Shown here piece by piece: positions 23,029-35,520 of a stretch of 64,000 nt of DNA. The notes below the pieces were generated by a model. The model ran no database searches and was not told the DNA's origin. It saw only the letters and a program-made list of their open reading frames with translations. The DNA is taken from positions 3,534,001 to 3,598,000 of the forward strand of contig VNWV01000001.1 of the NCBI GenBank assembly GCA_009801085.1, read 5' to 3'. The DNA comes from Lasiodiplodia sp. COLG20 (taxonomy: Eukaryota > Ascomycota > Dothideomycetes > Botryosphaeriales > Botryosphaeriaceae). Every line of letters starts with the position of its first letter. Positions within the stretch are counted from its first letter, which is position 1. The position numbers and the translations under genes are program-made.

Positions 23029-24215
23029 ATGTCCAAATCCATCGTCAACACCGTCCCTTACCCGTTCAAGTTTGGTGAGCATGACGTTACAAAGCCAGGA
23101 AAGCAGGGACAGGCGCAAGACATCACCATCACGTTGAAGAATGTCCGTGGCAAGATCCCATCTATCCAGGCCTCACGCCTCCGCACCATGATGCTCGACG
23201 CCCACAACGACCCGTCGAAGATCTTGGCCCATTGCTGTTCGTACGACGGGCTCTCTTCAAGGCTGTGCGAAGAAGCAGGATTCCCGATGATCTTCCTCGC
23301 CGGATATGCCGTGGCCAGCTCGTACGGGCTTCCTGACACCGGCTACATTGCGCTGCAGGAAGTATGCAACAAGATCCAGGAGACGGTGCGCCAGGTCTCA
23401 GTCCCCATAATGGCAGATGGCGACACCGGCTACGGAAGTCCGTGCAACGTCAAGAGGACTGTCGAGTCGTTCGCCCTGGCAGGGGCGGCGGGAGTCATGA
23501 TCGAAGACCAGACTTGGCCGAAGCGTGAGCACGTATCGCAGCAGTTCTGCAACGCTTGCTAACTGTTAGTAGGGTGTGGCCACACGAAAGGGAAGTCAGT
23601 TGTGTCCAGGGGCGAAGCATACGCTCGTATCCAGGCTGCTTGCGATGCTAGGGATGAGGGCAGGGACATCTTCATTCTTGCCAGGACGGACGCTTTGATC
23701 CATGGATGGGAGGAAGCCATGGCGCGTGCGAAGGAGTTCAAGCGAATTGGTGTTGACGCTGTCTTCGTTGAAGCGTTGCCCGACCGCGAATCGATGAAGA
23801 AGTGCGTAGAGGAAGTTGGCATTCCTACCTTTGCCAACAGTGAGTTTTCCAGAAGCCATTTTTTACCGGATTCGGCTGCTGACTAGTGCAGTCATCGAGG
23901 GTGGTAAGACGGAGAACCTCTCGGCAAAGGATCTGGCCGAGTTGGGATTCTGCGCGGTGGCCTATCCATGGACGCTTGTCGCAGCGAAGCTCAAGAGCAT
24001 CCGCGAGACGCTCGAGGCGCTAAAGAAGTCGATGACAGAAGGGGCGCCTCCGATGATTCTTTCATACTCGGAAGTTTGCGAGGGAGTTGGTTTCAACAAG
24101 TACTGGGTGAGTTGTTCGCCTGGAGTGCAGGTTGACCATGACCGGCGGACTGACTTGCGCACAGGACCTCGAGGAAAGATACAAGTACGATGAGACACGT
24201 CAAAATGGACTCTGA
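23029..24215 (+). CDS. isocitrate lyase/PEP mutase-family enzyme
   Basis: Exons are 23029-23524, 23573-23839, 23892-24106 and 24165-24215, with introns of 48-58 bp. The protein has 342 residues. Family signatures are present in order: YDGLSSRL (substrate-loop region), FLAGYAVASSYGLPDTG, the metal-binding DGDTGYG, then IEDQTWPKRCGH with the K-[KR]-C-G-H catalytic motif, and ILARTDAL. These place it in the ICL/PEP mutase superfamily, which cleaves or forms C-C or P-C bonds in 2-oxo- or 2-methylmalate-type acids. Candidates are oxaloacetate hydrolase, 2-methylisocitrate lyase-like enzymes or carboxy-PEP mutase-like enzymes; the sequence read alone does not choose among them. No signal peptide is seen and the protein is probably cytosolic. 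Its divergent partner may import a related organic anion. Confidence 0.88.
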
Positions 24216-24498
24216 ATTCACTCTGGAAGTGACGTGACTACGATGCTAGTTAGCAGGCAGTGTATTAGCCAATAGACTGAATGTTATTTCTTGCAAATGC
24301 AGGTCGATTGATAAAGTGAAGAATTGAAGTGAGGAGGACTGTTGGGAAGTAAGGCGGAACGGCTATCAGCGGAAGACGCACTTGACAGCCGGACTGACGC
24401 AATGGCGGCCGAATGACTCGCGCAGCGGACCCCCGACATCGCGTCAATTGTCAGAGCCTCAGGAACGCCTTCCCCAGCATCTCCGTCACGTCGCAATC

Positions 24499-25932
24499 AT
24501 GCCACCGCCACGCGAGCCTGCCGCTGCCGAGACCCCTCCCTCTCCGGAGCTCCTCTCTCACCTCCAGACCGTACTCCAAGACCTCTCGCAAAATCCATAC
24601 CCCTACGTCGAGAACCCGCCGAATTGCAAGAAGCGCGCATCCGTAGCGCTTATCATTCGCGTCCAACCGCGCTATTCGCACTGGCCGGACAAGCAGAACA
24701 GAGCCCAATGGAGCGGCAGGGGTGACGACGAGTCGGTCGACAGCAGGCTGGACAGGTTCTTCGCGCAGGATTGGGTGCAGCATGGCGACCCGGAGGTGCT
24801 GTTCATCAAGCGCGCGCACCGCCCTGGGGACAGGTGGACCAGTCACGTCGCCCTGCCCGGCGGCCGCAGAGACCCTGAGGATGCCGACGACCGCGCCGCC
24901 GCCGTGAGGGAGACCGAGGAGGAAGTGGGCATCGAGCTGACCGACGACAACTCCATTCCCGTGGGCAACCTGCCCGAGCGCGTCGTCACGACCTCGTGGG
25001 GAAAAGTACCGTAAGCACCTTCCACTTCGGGCCATCGACATGGATGGTAGCTAACATGAAGCAGACTCATGGTCCTCTGCCCGTACATCTACCTCCTCAC
25101 CGACCCCGAGCCTCCGGCCCTCCGCCTGCAGCCCGCCGAGGTCGGGTCCTGCCATTGGGTCTCGATGCGCGCTCTGCTCTCCCCCACACAACGCACATAC
25201 TGGCATGAAGACGTGTCTAACCGTCTCGCCAAGCAAGAAGTCGGCATAAAGCGCTGGTTCCTGCGCGCGATGCTGGGCAAGATGATCTTCGCCGCCATCC
25301 GGCTGATCCCCTCGCAAAGCGAATACTGCAGCACGATCCCTGGCTTCGTGCCGGAAGACGGCGGCGACGAGCAGCACAGCGGCCGGTCTGTGTCCGCCCA
25401 ACTATCGAATTGGTGGAACGGCAGCGTGCAGCCGTCGGCCAGCACAGACACCCCCTTGCTTCTCTGGGGGCTCACGCTCGGCATCATGGCCGACTTCCTC
25501 GACCTGATTCCGCCCTACAACGCCGTGCGCCTGTGGACCTATCCGACCTTTACGCCTCTCGACGTGCGCTTCCTGCTCTGGGCCACGTCCTACTCCTTCC
25601 GCAAGCGCAAGGAGAAGGTGTTGGCCGAGCACCACAACGGCATCCAGGCCCCCATCACCGTCGAGGAGGGCTTGGACAGCGTCGAGGCCCGCCCGCCCGC
25701 GAACGGCAAGATAGATCCGCCGGAATCGGGTATCAGCGGTTTGGGCGTAGAGCGGTACTACAGCAGGCTCGGGCAGAAGAACCCCGCGACCAGGTCGTCG
25801 GCGGTGGGGATTCTGCTTGAGGGTTACTACGACATCGTGCGCAAGACAGTCGCATTAGCACTGACTGCCAGAGTCTCTGTATTTGCGGCAGTGGTTGCTG
25901 CGTTAGTAGTAAAGTATAGACGACTGAGATGA
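24499..25932 (+). CDS. Nudix hydrolase, CoA diphosphatase-like, C-terminal extension
   Basis: Exons are 24499-25010 and 25065-25932, giving 459 residues. ATG 24499 is the first Met of the continuous coding segment. A Nudix box begins with PGGRRDPED and continues to RETEEEVGI, with the conserved Glu/Arg residues that bind divalent metal. The PGG(K/R)RDPED form and the preceding VLFIKRA match the coenzyme A diphosphatase branch (Pcd1/NUDT7 type). A C-terminal half of about 250 residues is unusual for a bare Nudix enzyme. It has a hydrophobic stretch (LLLWGLTLGIMADFLDLIPP) and ends in a likely tail anchor (VSVFAAVVAALVVKY followed by RRLR). Membrane attachment, perhaps to peroxisome, ER or mitochondria, is inferred from that tail. 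Confidence 0.87.
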
Positions 25933-27449
25933 TGTTTAGACGCTTCCTTCTTTTTCAGGGGTTCTCGGCTGCGCACGTTTGAATGAATCTAGTCCAATTG
26001 ATTTACGATTATATTTAGCTACAATATATTAAAGATCACTTCCACTACAGAGGGGTATTGCATCTGAGCTAGCGCTAATTTGTTTTTCGCTCATGCTGTG
26101 GGTAGTTGAAGCTGTTGTCCGGACTTAAATGTAGAATTAAAAGTTATACATTCACGTCCGGACTACCCGCATAAGTCGAATAATGTCTCACAGATAATAT
26201 TAAACATTTATCGTAGGGGGGGCCGTAGTCCCCCCTGTTCCAAGGCCCTACTATTCTTCGTGTCGCTGTACTTCACTGCCTCTTCCTATACGTGAGCCTC
26301 ATTCTTGCGTAAGCGATCTGCTTCTACTTACCTTAAACGTGTATATACGAGCGATACCCAGAGTGGGAAATAACGACCGCCGCGGCTAGATCAGCACAAC
26401 TACGTAGTATGCCCACATCCACGCACCACGTTTTTGCATGGGTATTCTCCACTCGCTCACCAGTGGTACACTAAAGGGTGCATCCCGCACTCCTTCCCGT
26501 GAAAATTGAAAGCGCCTACTGCGCCACCGCAACGCCATTCATAAAATCATCCGGCGCCTCCCGGACCAAACGTTCAATGACGGAATTTACCACCACCTCA
26601 GTGCGAGATGTCAAGGCCACCTATATGATTATGATGGTGGGGCCAGAGAGACGAAGGTGATAAAAACGCAGATTGGGGAAGAAATCAGAAAGACGGCAAC
26701 TGCCATGATGCGGCGGGAGAGCAATGTGGAGGAGATAACGGCCAAATATGATCGAATTATTAGATGTTTGATTAGTTCCACATACCCCGCCTCCACCTTT
26801 ATATATGCTGTTAGGCCAGCAATTGCTTTGCATATCGCACACTGTACAATCTTTGTTTCCTTTCCCTTTCCTTTCATCCTTTTCCCAATGGAATGCCTCC
26901 TGTCAGTATCCCGAAACTGACCGCCGCCCAACCGCCCCTCCCTTTTTCTAGTATACATCCCACGACGGAAAGGAAAGAAGAGAAGATTAAGAAAAATTAC
27001 ATATGTACAAGGAGGTGTCAAAGACTGTACAATCTTATATAGTAAAAGAAAATAAGATCCTACCATTCGCCACATTTCGCTTTTTCGTATTTTCCTTCGT
27101 TCAGATCATAAACCGCTGTCGTGAGAAGAGAGAAAAGGAAATAGACACAAAAGAAAAGAAAAAAAAAACCAACACCAACGATGCCCAATCTGTTTCCCCC
27201 TTTTCCAAAGTTCCCCACTTCCAGGGGAACGAAAGCAAAAAAAAGCAAAAAAACGACGACGATTAAAAAGGAGAATGCAACCAAAAGAAACGGGGAGGTA
27301 TCTAGGAAACCCGTCGAAACAAAAAACCACAACCAAGCTATGCAATGGAAAAATGCAAAGAAACTTTGAACACCTTTGCCGCAAAAAGATGAGAGAAGCG
27401 AAAAAAACAAAAGAGACCAAACAAATGAAAAAAAGCCCACCACCTCTTC
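25933..27449. other. intergenic region with MITE-like copy and G/C hairpin
   Basis: About 1.5 kb without a supported gene. It contains MITE-like copy 2 (26098-26172) and a short hairpin of A(G)6 against (C)6T at about 26215-26236. From about 26.9 kb towards the right there is an A-rich tract that is probably the 3' untranslated region of the minus-strand gene ending at 27450. Confidence 0.5.
26098..26172. repeat. MITE-like element, copy 2
   Basis: The left end is TGTGGGTAGTTGAAGC followed by TGTTGTCCGGAC. The right end is GTCCGGACTACCCGCATA, which lacks the middle GATAGCTTCAAC block of the terminal repeat. The internal TACATTCACGTCCGGA is identical to copy 1. No coding capacity. Confidence 0.6.
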
Positions 27450-30400
27450 TCAAACCGTCATCGTCACCGCCACCACGACAACCACAACGACAATAATCGC
27501 CACGCCCACAACGCTCATCCGCCGATTCAACCTACGCCACCAAATCGCACGCACGCGCTCCCTCTCCGCTAGCGCGCCCAACTGCGCCGCCTCCATCTGC
27601 GCCTCGATATCCACAACACCTCCGGTACCGTCTTCCGCCTCCACAGCCGCCCTCTGCTGCTGCTGCCGTTGCCTACGCTTCTCGACCCTTATTTGCTGCT
27701 CGCCGCCCTCGCGACTCCCACCGTCTCCATCTTCCTCACCATGCCGACTGTAAAACCGCTCTCCAAACCCGCGCTTCTTCTTCTCCGGCACCGGCAGCAG
27801 CGCCGCCAACATCCACGCGAACGGCAGCAAGAAGCCGAGGCAAAACAGCCACATCTGGCGATCCGCAGCAGGCCGGTTCGGGTTGTCGATGTTGCAACTG
27901 TCGCCGCAGATCCAGCTGCTGGGCCGCAGGTACCGGAACGACTTGTTGCTGGCGGCGTAGCTCTGCTCGCGGTGCAGGCGGGGCGTCTCGTGGCTCTGGG
28001 TGCCGGCGGGGCCGAAGTAGCGCAGCTGGCCCGAGAAGTGCTGCCACACGCGCGACGGGAAGCGGCGCTGCGTGCCGTGCGGGGAGTCGTCGGCCGCCGT
28101 GGGCACGTCCGAGATGTTGCGGAGCTGCGGCTGGTACGGGTTATGGTGCTGGTGGCGCGACGCTGGTGCGCCGGTAGTGTTCGTGTTGGCGGTGCTGGGG
28201 ACGTGCGACTCGATGCCGGCCGAGTACATGTCGAAGTTGGACTCGGAGTCGTTGGCGGCATCGTCCGAAGACGAACTGGACGAATAGGGGGGGTTATACG
28301 AGTCCTCGTACTCGTCGTCGGTCGGCTGCGCGGGCAGGTTCGGCGAAGGCGTCCAGTTCTCGCTGATGATGGTGCTGCGGGGCCGGTTGCGTGGGCGCTG
28401 GATGCTGGCGATGCTGAACTGCGATGATGCTGGGCTCTCTGTCGGCGCCGTGTTAGTGGGCCGCGAGCTGCTGGCCGTTCGGCTCTCGTGACGGTTGTTC
28501 CGCCTATCGCCGCTACCGCTGCTGTGGGTGTTGGCGCGGCGGAGAGAACTCTGTGATGGCTTAGACCGCGTGGAGGGACGTGAAGAGCCGATCACACTCG
28601 TGTCGCCATTCGAGTAAAACGACCTGGAGTCATGAGTAAAAGCGACTAATCCATGTAGGGGAAGTTTCAACTTACCTAGCCCATCTAGGAAGTCCTTTCG
28701 CAACGTAGAGGACGGTTCCGACACTGCTTGACCTGCTTGCCTTCGTAGCAGGCCGCGAATTTGCTGCCGAGTCTTCACCAGTCTCAGAATCCCGACCACA
28801 CATGATGTTGAAGAAAGCCGACGAGTCCATCGATTGCCATGGGTTCCTGAGCCGGGGTCGTGCAGCCGCTGCAGCCGAAGATTCCTCGCCTCTGTCCTGG
28901 CTATCTGGTCTCGATGACGGTGAGCTACCTTCGATTTGCATGGTCGGGAGAGACACGAGAGATGCGCTAGCAGTATCACGGGAGCTGAATTCTGTCGGGG
29001 GTGGGCTATGCGGCGCCGAAGGAATTGGAGGCAGGTGGTGGATCGGTTCGGCCTGAGTTGAAGTAGATGAAAGCTGTGCAGTCCAATTTTGGCGCTCATT
29101 AGGCCGCGCAACCCTCTTTGGCATCCTAAGAGCCCTGGGTTCGCTCTCATCGGCGGTAGTAGACGACATTCCGGATACACTGCGGGATAGGCTGCGAACT
29201 TCTTGGTAGTGTTCGTCGGGATCCGAAGTTGCCTGATAAGCTTTGGTGGCCGTTGAGTTCCGAGATGGAGTGAAGATTGTAGGAGGGGTAAGGTCGGCCA
29301 GGAGCTCATCTCTGGAGCCAAAATTAGACACCTTCCCTGAATATGCATCGCTCGCGGACACCGGGCGCATGACAGCATCATCTTCCAGGTAAGGCGACAG
29401 AGGGTTACCGAATGTTGAAACAGGCCGTTTGTCTTTAGAAACACCGGGACTGCGGGGGCCGTATAGAGGCGTGGGCGTTGCACAAAGTCCGAAAGGGGAA
29501 GGGGTCCGTGGGTTGGTGGAAGTGGGGCGTGTTGACGCAGTCATAGGAGCGTGGACTGTCCAGTTGCTGCCCGTAGATTTCCGGTCGTCATGATGGCGCG
29601 TCGAAAATGTCTCTGAAGATGCTGATGAGCGCACCGAAGTCGCCGAAGGGTCGGCCTCTGAGGGAGGAATGGACCGGATGGTGGACTGCATCATTGAACT
29701 GCGCGAATTGACGGAGCCATAGAGGTCACTGGACGGCCTTGGATTGGAAATCGGATACGGCAATTCATCCTCATCCTCGATGGATGACGCAGTGGAGTCG
29801 ATGGAATTGCGCTTGCTTCCCGCAAATGCGGGCTCGACCGCGAGTTCTTTGAAGAATTCCGGGGCGTCCGACGTGCCAGCAGACAGCTCGTGCGGCTGGT
29901 AAATTTCCTCTTCGTCCTCCTCTTCTTCCTCGGCGGGGCTGTCGTCCTCAGCGGGGTCGTCCTCGGCGGGGCTGTCCTCAGCGGGGCTATCGTCCTCCTC
30001 AGTGTCGTCGCCGGCGGGACCGTCGTCGTAGGTAATGAAAAAGCTCGGGGTAAGAGGGCTTGGCAGCAATACTTGCGAGGGATGGGTAGGGAAGGGTGAC
30101 TTAAAATAGGTTCCCGATGGCGTGCCTCTATCCGGTCTTTCCATAAACGACGATTCCTGCTCCCGCTGCTTCGCGCTCTGTGCAGCTTCCTCCATTTCCG
30201 TCACAGTCAAGGGGGAAATAGGCTGCTCGCAGCGCTCAGGAGACGGCGAACGCCCATTGCGCTCGGAAGGCGACAGCTCTCTTAACGGGCGCCTCTTTGG
30301 CGAGAGAACGGAGTTGCTGCGGCCACGCGAGTCCCTGGATTTCCTCTTCCAGCGGTTCTCCTGACTATGTGGGGTCTGGGGGACGTCAGACTGGGAGCGC

Positions 30401-30489
30401 TGGTGCCGCCTTGGCGAGTCATTACTCTCGCTCGAGCGCTTTGATGGGTGGGTCCGCGCCTTTGCGAGCTTCTTGCGGCTGGGAGACAT
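27450..30489 (-). CDS. serine-rich low-complexity membrane protein
   Basis: Two exons, 30489-28676 and 28623-27450, with a 52-bp intron (GTAAGT...CAG), encode 995 residues. Most of the protein is low-complexity, rich in Ser, Pro, Arg and Thr, with many possible phosphosites. At about residues 155-190 there is an acidic block with repeated DSPAED-like units encoded by a GC-rich minisatellite (29930-30010, plus-strand coordinates). Near the C-terminus, after a conserved-looking RYLRPSSWICGDSCNIDNPNRP segment, comes one hydrophobic helix (QMWLFCLGFLLPFAWMLAAL), a charged loop of about 90 residues, and a terminal Val/Ile-rich helix. This suggests a large cytosolic tail anchored by a C-terminal hairpin. 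I do not recognise a family with a known role. Confidence 0.78.
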
Positions 30490-33367
30490 TCGGAGAGGCG
30501 ATCAAGCGGTAGGCGGTACAGTGATGTCAGAGTCGATCGCATCGAGCCTCAGGCGCCGGATCAGGGACAAGGGGGTATCAAACACGCAGCGGAAATCAAC
30601 AGACGGGCGGGCAGTCGACGGGCTGACCGACGACGGGTGGAGGTGGCAAGCAGAACAAGTGGGACAGAGACCGGTGCAGGAGCAGAAGACACTATATGCA
30701 CGTAAGTAGCGATGCGTGCGCAGGGAAGATGGCGCAAAGGCATGATTGACGGCACGAGCGCGGGCGCTCTCCACCCGTACAACGTGTTCGGGGCCCGACG
30801 ACTCATGCCCATATGCCGTCAGCGCTGGGGCGCGAGCGGGAACGGCGTCGCTGCAGGTACGGGAAAGCTAGCCCAACGGTGCCGGCCTGGCTGGACGAGG
30901 CAGGGCGCCGTGGTCCTGCTGATATGGGGGGCCAGCTGTGGCGACGCGTCGTGTGCCGGAGCCGCGCTCGGCGTGCTGGCGATTGGCGCTGCAGGTGCTG
31001 CATCTGGAGCTGCGCGAGGGGCGGCGAGCACGGCCGGCTGGAGAGGAAGAGTCGGTGGCCCGGGCGCGCGTGGTGGTGTCGTCGTTGCGGCCTCGAATTT
31101 CCGTCAGGCCCCCGTGCACAGCGTCAGGCGCACGCTTCGCTTGCTGCAGGGCCTGGCCGCCGATCGCAGCGATCCAACCGGGCCCTTAACCACACCTCCC
31201 GCCTTCAACACCGCCCAAAACCTGGGTGCGTCGCTGCTCCTTGCCGCGAGCAACGCCCCCGTCTAAGCGCGCCGCCGATCGGCTCCCTGCATCTTCACCG
31301 ACACCTCGCTCGCCTCCACCGCGCAGCTGTCCTGGATCAGCCGGGAAGGTCCCGTCTCCATCCTGCACGAGCCATGTATTGTTGGCACTGTGGCCCCGGC
31401 TCCCAGCCTTGCGGACATGCAGCCGCCCGTCTCGTTTTGAGAGCAATTCCCGCGAGGGAGCCTGCAGAGCCTCGCTCGAGCCTCGACTCAGTCCAGATCT
31501 GGTTCGCCCAGCGCCCGCCTGCATCCGCTTGAGAGCCAGCCGATCTCTGCTGGCCGGCGGTGAAGGCCCGATACAGGACCTGCGGACCACCCTGCGGCGC
31601 TCGACGAGCCCTCCACTTTCCTCCTGCCCGATGCTCGCAGCAGAGGCCTGACGCTGCCGATGCACCGGCGCCTGCCCGCCGACAAAACACCTGCAGCAAC
31701 GGCATTGCCGAACCCTTCGGTCAGTCGATGCGTGTCCTCCACACAACATCCGCCTCCCCGACCTGCACGCCACGGCCACTGCCGATCGCTGCCCGGCTAA
31801 AGAAGAGCTCCTCCATCGTGCCTGCGGGAATAGCGCCTGATACAATAGTGCTTAAAGGGCCTGTTCTTTCGGTCGTGTCCGTCCGCCGGGCTATGCCTGT
31901 TAGCTGCCGACAGAGATCACGCTGGCTCTTCCCCAAGCGGTTAAGTTTTTTTCTTCTCAATTTTCTCGAACTCACTGCCACGTCTAGCCTGTGCTCGGAC
32001 GCTCGTGTACCCTGAGTTTCGCGGCTCGTGCCAGCTGGCGACTCCGGGAGAACAACATGTCACGACCATCTAGGTTCAAAATCTCCGAGTGAACGTTTCA
32101 GCCCTACACCCGCAATCCACGGGTGCATGCCGAGCCACTGATGTCATGAGAGCGGAGATCATGCCGGGTGTGGATTCTGCGCTCACGAGCCTCTTTGTTT
32201 ACAGTGTTGATGTTTAGAGTTTTGATCTCTCGTTTCCGTTTCCCCAGGCAACCGAGTCTCCAGCAATCTGGCCAATTGAACTTATCTACTCCCGAGTCAG
32301 TGCCGGCCAAAGTGCGGGCATCCAACCGGCTTGTGTGAAGCACTGGCTGAAAATCTGCCGGCAACCCACAGAAGTCGTTTCTTACTTGCATTTTCCTGAT
32401 TTTGCTCACGATGCTTGACGATCGAAATGCAGGGTCCTTCGATCGGCTGACCCGCCTCAGCTATGTCAGCGGCATATGGCGTCCCGGCGACCTTCAAAAG
32501 CAGCTGGTTCCGGCATTCATCCGGCTACATATGAAGTCAAACCTGCCTTCTGATCGAACAACGCGGCACTTACATTCTACTCTTCGCCATGTTGGCCGAA
32601 GTCGAGCCTATTTCTTGATCTTTGCGTTACTCCTATCTGTGCGACCGTTCGCTGCTTGCAAACATCCCCACTGAAGAATGTGACTGGTTGCTTTGCATCA
32701 AGTCGTGCGCACAAGACTCATATTCTGTAATCCTTGTAAGCATTGTCAGGGTTTGAAAGTCAAGCTCCGTCCAGGATATGCAAGGATGCCTGAATGATGC
32801 CTGACAGTTCATAATCTCCTGAACACATGTCCAATGACCAACAAGCTTGAACTCACCTCACAGCCATTAAGATTTTCCTCCCGGCCATAGATAATCGCCA
32901 ATAAAGCTTGTATCCAAACCGTCTCACCGATACAAGAATCCGGCTCAAGCCAGGGGTGCGAATAGGGGGAGCCAATAGAGTAAATATTTGGACGAGAGCA
33001 AGGCCTTGTGTTGGGTGCGGCTAGCTCTGAGGCTCGACCCTAGGTCCGACCGGTGTTAGCAATGAGATTCTGTCTTTCCGTTTGCGAACTGATAGATAAG
33101 GTCGGCCAACTGGAGATGAAGCCGTCGACGATGGGATAAAGGCACTTTTGTGTATAATTTGCTTGAGGGTTAATGGCTTCTGACTGGAACTGGATTTGTC
33201 CCGTCTAAAATGTGTAGAGAGCGTATTGAATAGATCACACGTGACAATGTCGACTCAAGTGGAAGAAAGAAAAAAAAGTACATCGTTCCTCTATGGGTAT
33301 GAATGACAACTCATCTCGAAGAATTCGTAAATCTCTCTGTCTCTCAACTCTTCTAACCCGCATGCTT
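30490..33367. other. large stretch without a supported gene
   Basis: About 2.9 kb. The part up to about 31.8 kb is GC-rich, so long open frames occur on both strands by chance (for example 30712-31266 and 30813-31532, plus; 31186-31845, minus). They overlap each other, have Arg/Ala/Pro-rich shadow-like composition and no domains. The first part is the promoter and 5' region of the serine-rich gene. Nothing RNA-like was recognised. Confidence 0.45.
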
Positions 33368-35083
33368 TTACAATCTCGCCTTAACCTTCTCCCACAATGC
33401 AGGCTTGGCCAGGTTCGACGGACCGTCGTAGAGATCGCGCTCCACCGCGCGTACGTTGATCTGAGTAACAGTCAATAGACAGCCCACGAGCTTGATGGAC
33501 ATTGAAGTGACTTACGTGCTGCATCCCCAAATCCTCCACCTTCTCCACACCAAGTAGCCTCATCGCGGTCTCGGTCTCTGCCTTGATGACTATTGTCACG
33601 GGTTAGCAAACCGGGTTCTTCGGTCTTCAATCAGCAGTCTCAGGCCACTCACTCTCAAACACCCTCGCAACCCCCTCCTTGCCGCCTGCACCCAGGCCGT
33701 ACAATGCCGCACGGCCGACACCCACAGCCTTCGCACCCAGACACAGCGCCTTGACGACATCCGTGCCTCTCTTGATGCCACCGTCAACCCACACCTCAAT
33801 CTTATCAAACACCTCAGGGCAGTACTTCCTGATCTCCAGCAGCGTGTGAACGGCGGGCGGCGCGGTGTCCATAGCACGGCCGCCATGGTTAGACAAAATG
33901 ATCGCCTTAACCTGTGGCGCATGCAGCGACGCCAGATACGCATCCTCATGCGTCTGAATGCCCTTCAGCACGATAGGCAGCTGCGTGTGCTGGGCGAGCC
34001 AAGGCAGCGTCGTCTTCCACGTCAAATCCGGCGCCGTGCCCTGGAACAAGCTCTTCCCAATACCCCCGCTCTCCTCCTTCTTCTGCGGCGCCGGCTTGCT
34101 AGCAGACCCCTCCTGCACCGACGACCGCACGGGCAGGTTCGACCCGACGTTCTTGCTCCGCTCGTCGTGCTCGCGCTTGCCCGGCACGGGCGCGTCGAGC
34201 GTCAGGCAGATGAACTTGTACGCCGGCAGCTTCGCGATGCGGGCCAGCATCGCCTCGCTCTTCTTGCGCTCCGTCTGCACGTACAGCTGCCACCCGAACG
34301 TCTGCCCCGGCGCCGCGTCCGCGACCACCTGCTCCGGCGTCATCGACGCGTTGTTCGACACGACCTGCAGCGCGCCGAAGCGCGCGCACGCCTGCGCGAT
34401 GCCCCACTCGCCGTCCGGGTGCGCCAGGCGCGCCATGGCGGCCGGGGAGACGTACAGCGGGATGTCGACCTTGTGGCCGAGCAGCGTCGTCGACGTGTCG
34501 CAGGCCGTGCAGTCGACGAAGACGCGCGGCCGCATCAGGATCTGCCGGTAGACGGTGTTGTTGTAAGTCTTGGACGCCAGGTCGTCGCTGGCCGAGTAGT
34601 AGTAGGCCCAGCCCTTGGCGCTGATCTGCTTCGTCGCCGCCGCCTCGATGTCGTCCAGGTTGAGCAGCGAGTCCAGGTCCGGCGGGCCCTCGGGCTCGTC
34701 CGTCGACGCATCACCGCCGACTGCTGCGGATTTGGCTTCTTGCTGTTGTGCTGCCGGGGCGGACTCGGTTTTGGGGATCGTGGACTCGTCGAATTTGCCT
34801 AGCTTCGCTTCGGCCGGGAGGCTTTCTTCGAGGATGCCCGGAGGGTGGATGGGGTCGTACTCCTCGGTTGCGTCGGTGCCGGCGAGTTGCAGGATGATCT
34901 TCGCGCCGCCCGGGTGCTCGTTCAGGAAGGATGTGACGTCGTAGACATGGCCGTACAGGACTACCCAACAGCTCTCGGGAGTGTTGTGCTTGGACACTGC
35001 GGGAGAGGGAGTCAGCGTTGAGTGCTGCTGGGGGTGGTGGTGAGGTGATACATACCCTCGTCGTAGCTAAACACCTTCGCCAT
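33368..35083 (-). CDS. flavocytochrome b2-like FMN-dependent 2-hydroxyacid dehydrogenase
   Basis: Four exons: 35083-35056 (28 bp), 34996-33653, 33589-33516 and 33460-33368. Joined they give 512 residues. Residues 1-80 form a cytochrome b5-like domain with heme ligands His37 (HPGG) and His60. After a variable linker, an FMN-binding TIM barrel follows: [24 protein letters not shown], the catalytic SNHGGR and [17 protein letters not shown]. The end [17 protein letters not shown] also fits this family. Such enzymes oxidise L-lactate or related 2-hydroxyacids and pass electrons to cytochrome c. There is no obvious mitochondrial presequence, unlike yeast Cyb2, so a cytosolic or different 2-hydroxyacid role is possible. 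The tiny first exon fixes the start. Confidence 0.93.
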
Positions 35084-35520
35084 GATTACAGTTGTCTCTG
35101 GTGCTTCTGTGCAGTGAATTGGAGGAGTGGAGGAAGTTTAAACAGGAAAAGAACGTGGAGAGAGTCAGGGTGGGGAGTTAAAATGCGGAGGAAGGCGGTG
35201 GTGGTTCGGGGAAGACGACAAAGCCATTGCGTCGATTGGAGAATTGGGAGCGGATCGGCTGTTCTGGTGCAGGAGTGGGATATAGCTTCCGGCTGGCTTG
35301 AGCTCGCGCGCCCGCAGCACTTCCGCAACAGCTGTTCCACGGCGACTGACGTCGGCGTTTGAAATCCGAGCAACGCGACTTGTGCACGCTTGCTTTTGCG
35401 GGGAAGCTCGGCTCGACATGCCCCAGTCCCGACCGGCCGACCAACTTTTTCCCGTCCACACATACCCCAACCCCTCGCCCTGTCGTCATTCATTCCCCGA
35501 CCTTGCACATTCCTGCCACC
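35084..35520. promoter_or_regulatory. divergent intergenic region
   Basis: A 437-bp region between the divergent dehydrogenase and the YwbE-like gene. It should contain both promoters. No clear TATA box or repeat is seen; the right half is C-rich, typical of fungal housekeeping promoters. Confidence 0.4.

Noticed and set aside
30712..31845. Several long overlapping open frames on both strands
   Set aside because: A GC-rich intergenic stretch produces them by chance. They overlap each other, are Arg/Ala/Pro-rich and lack domains.
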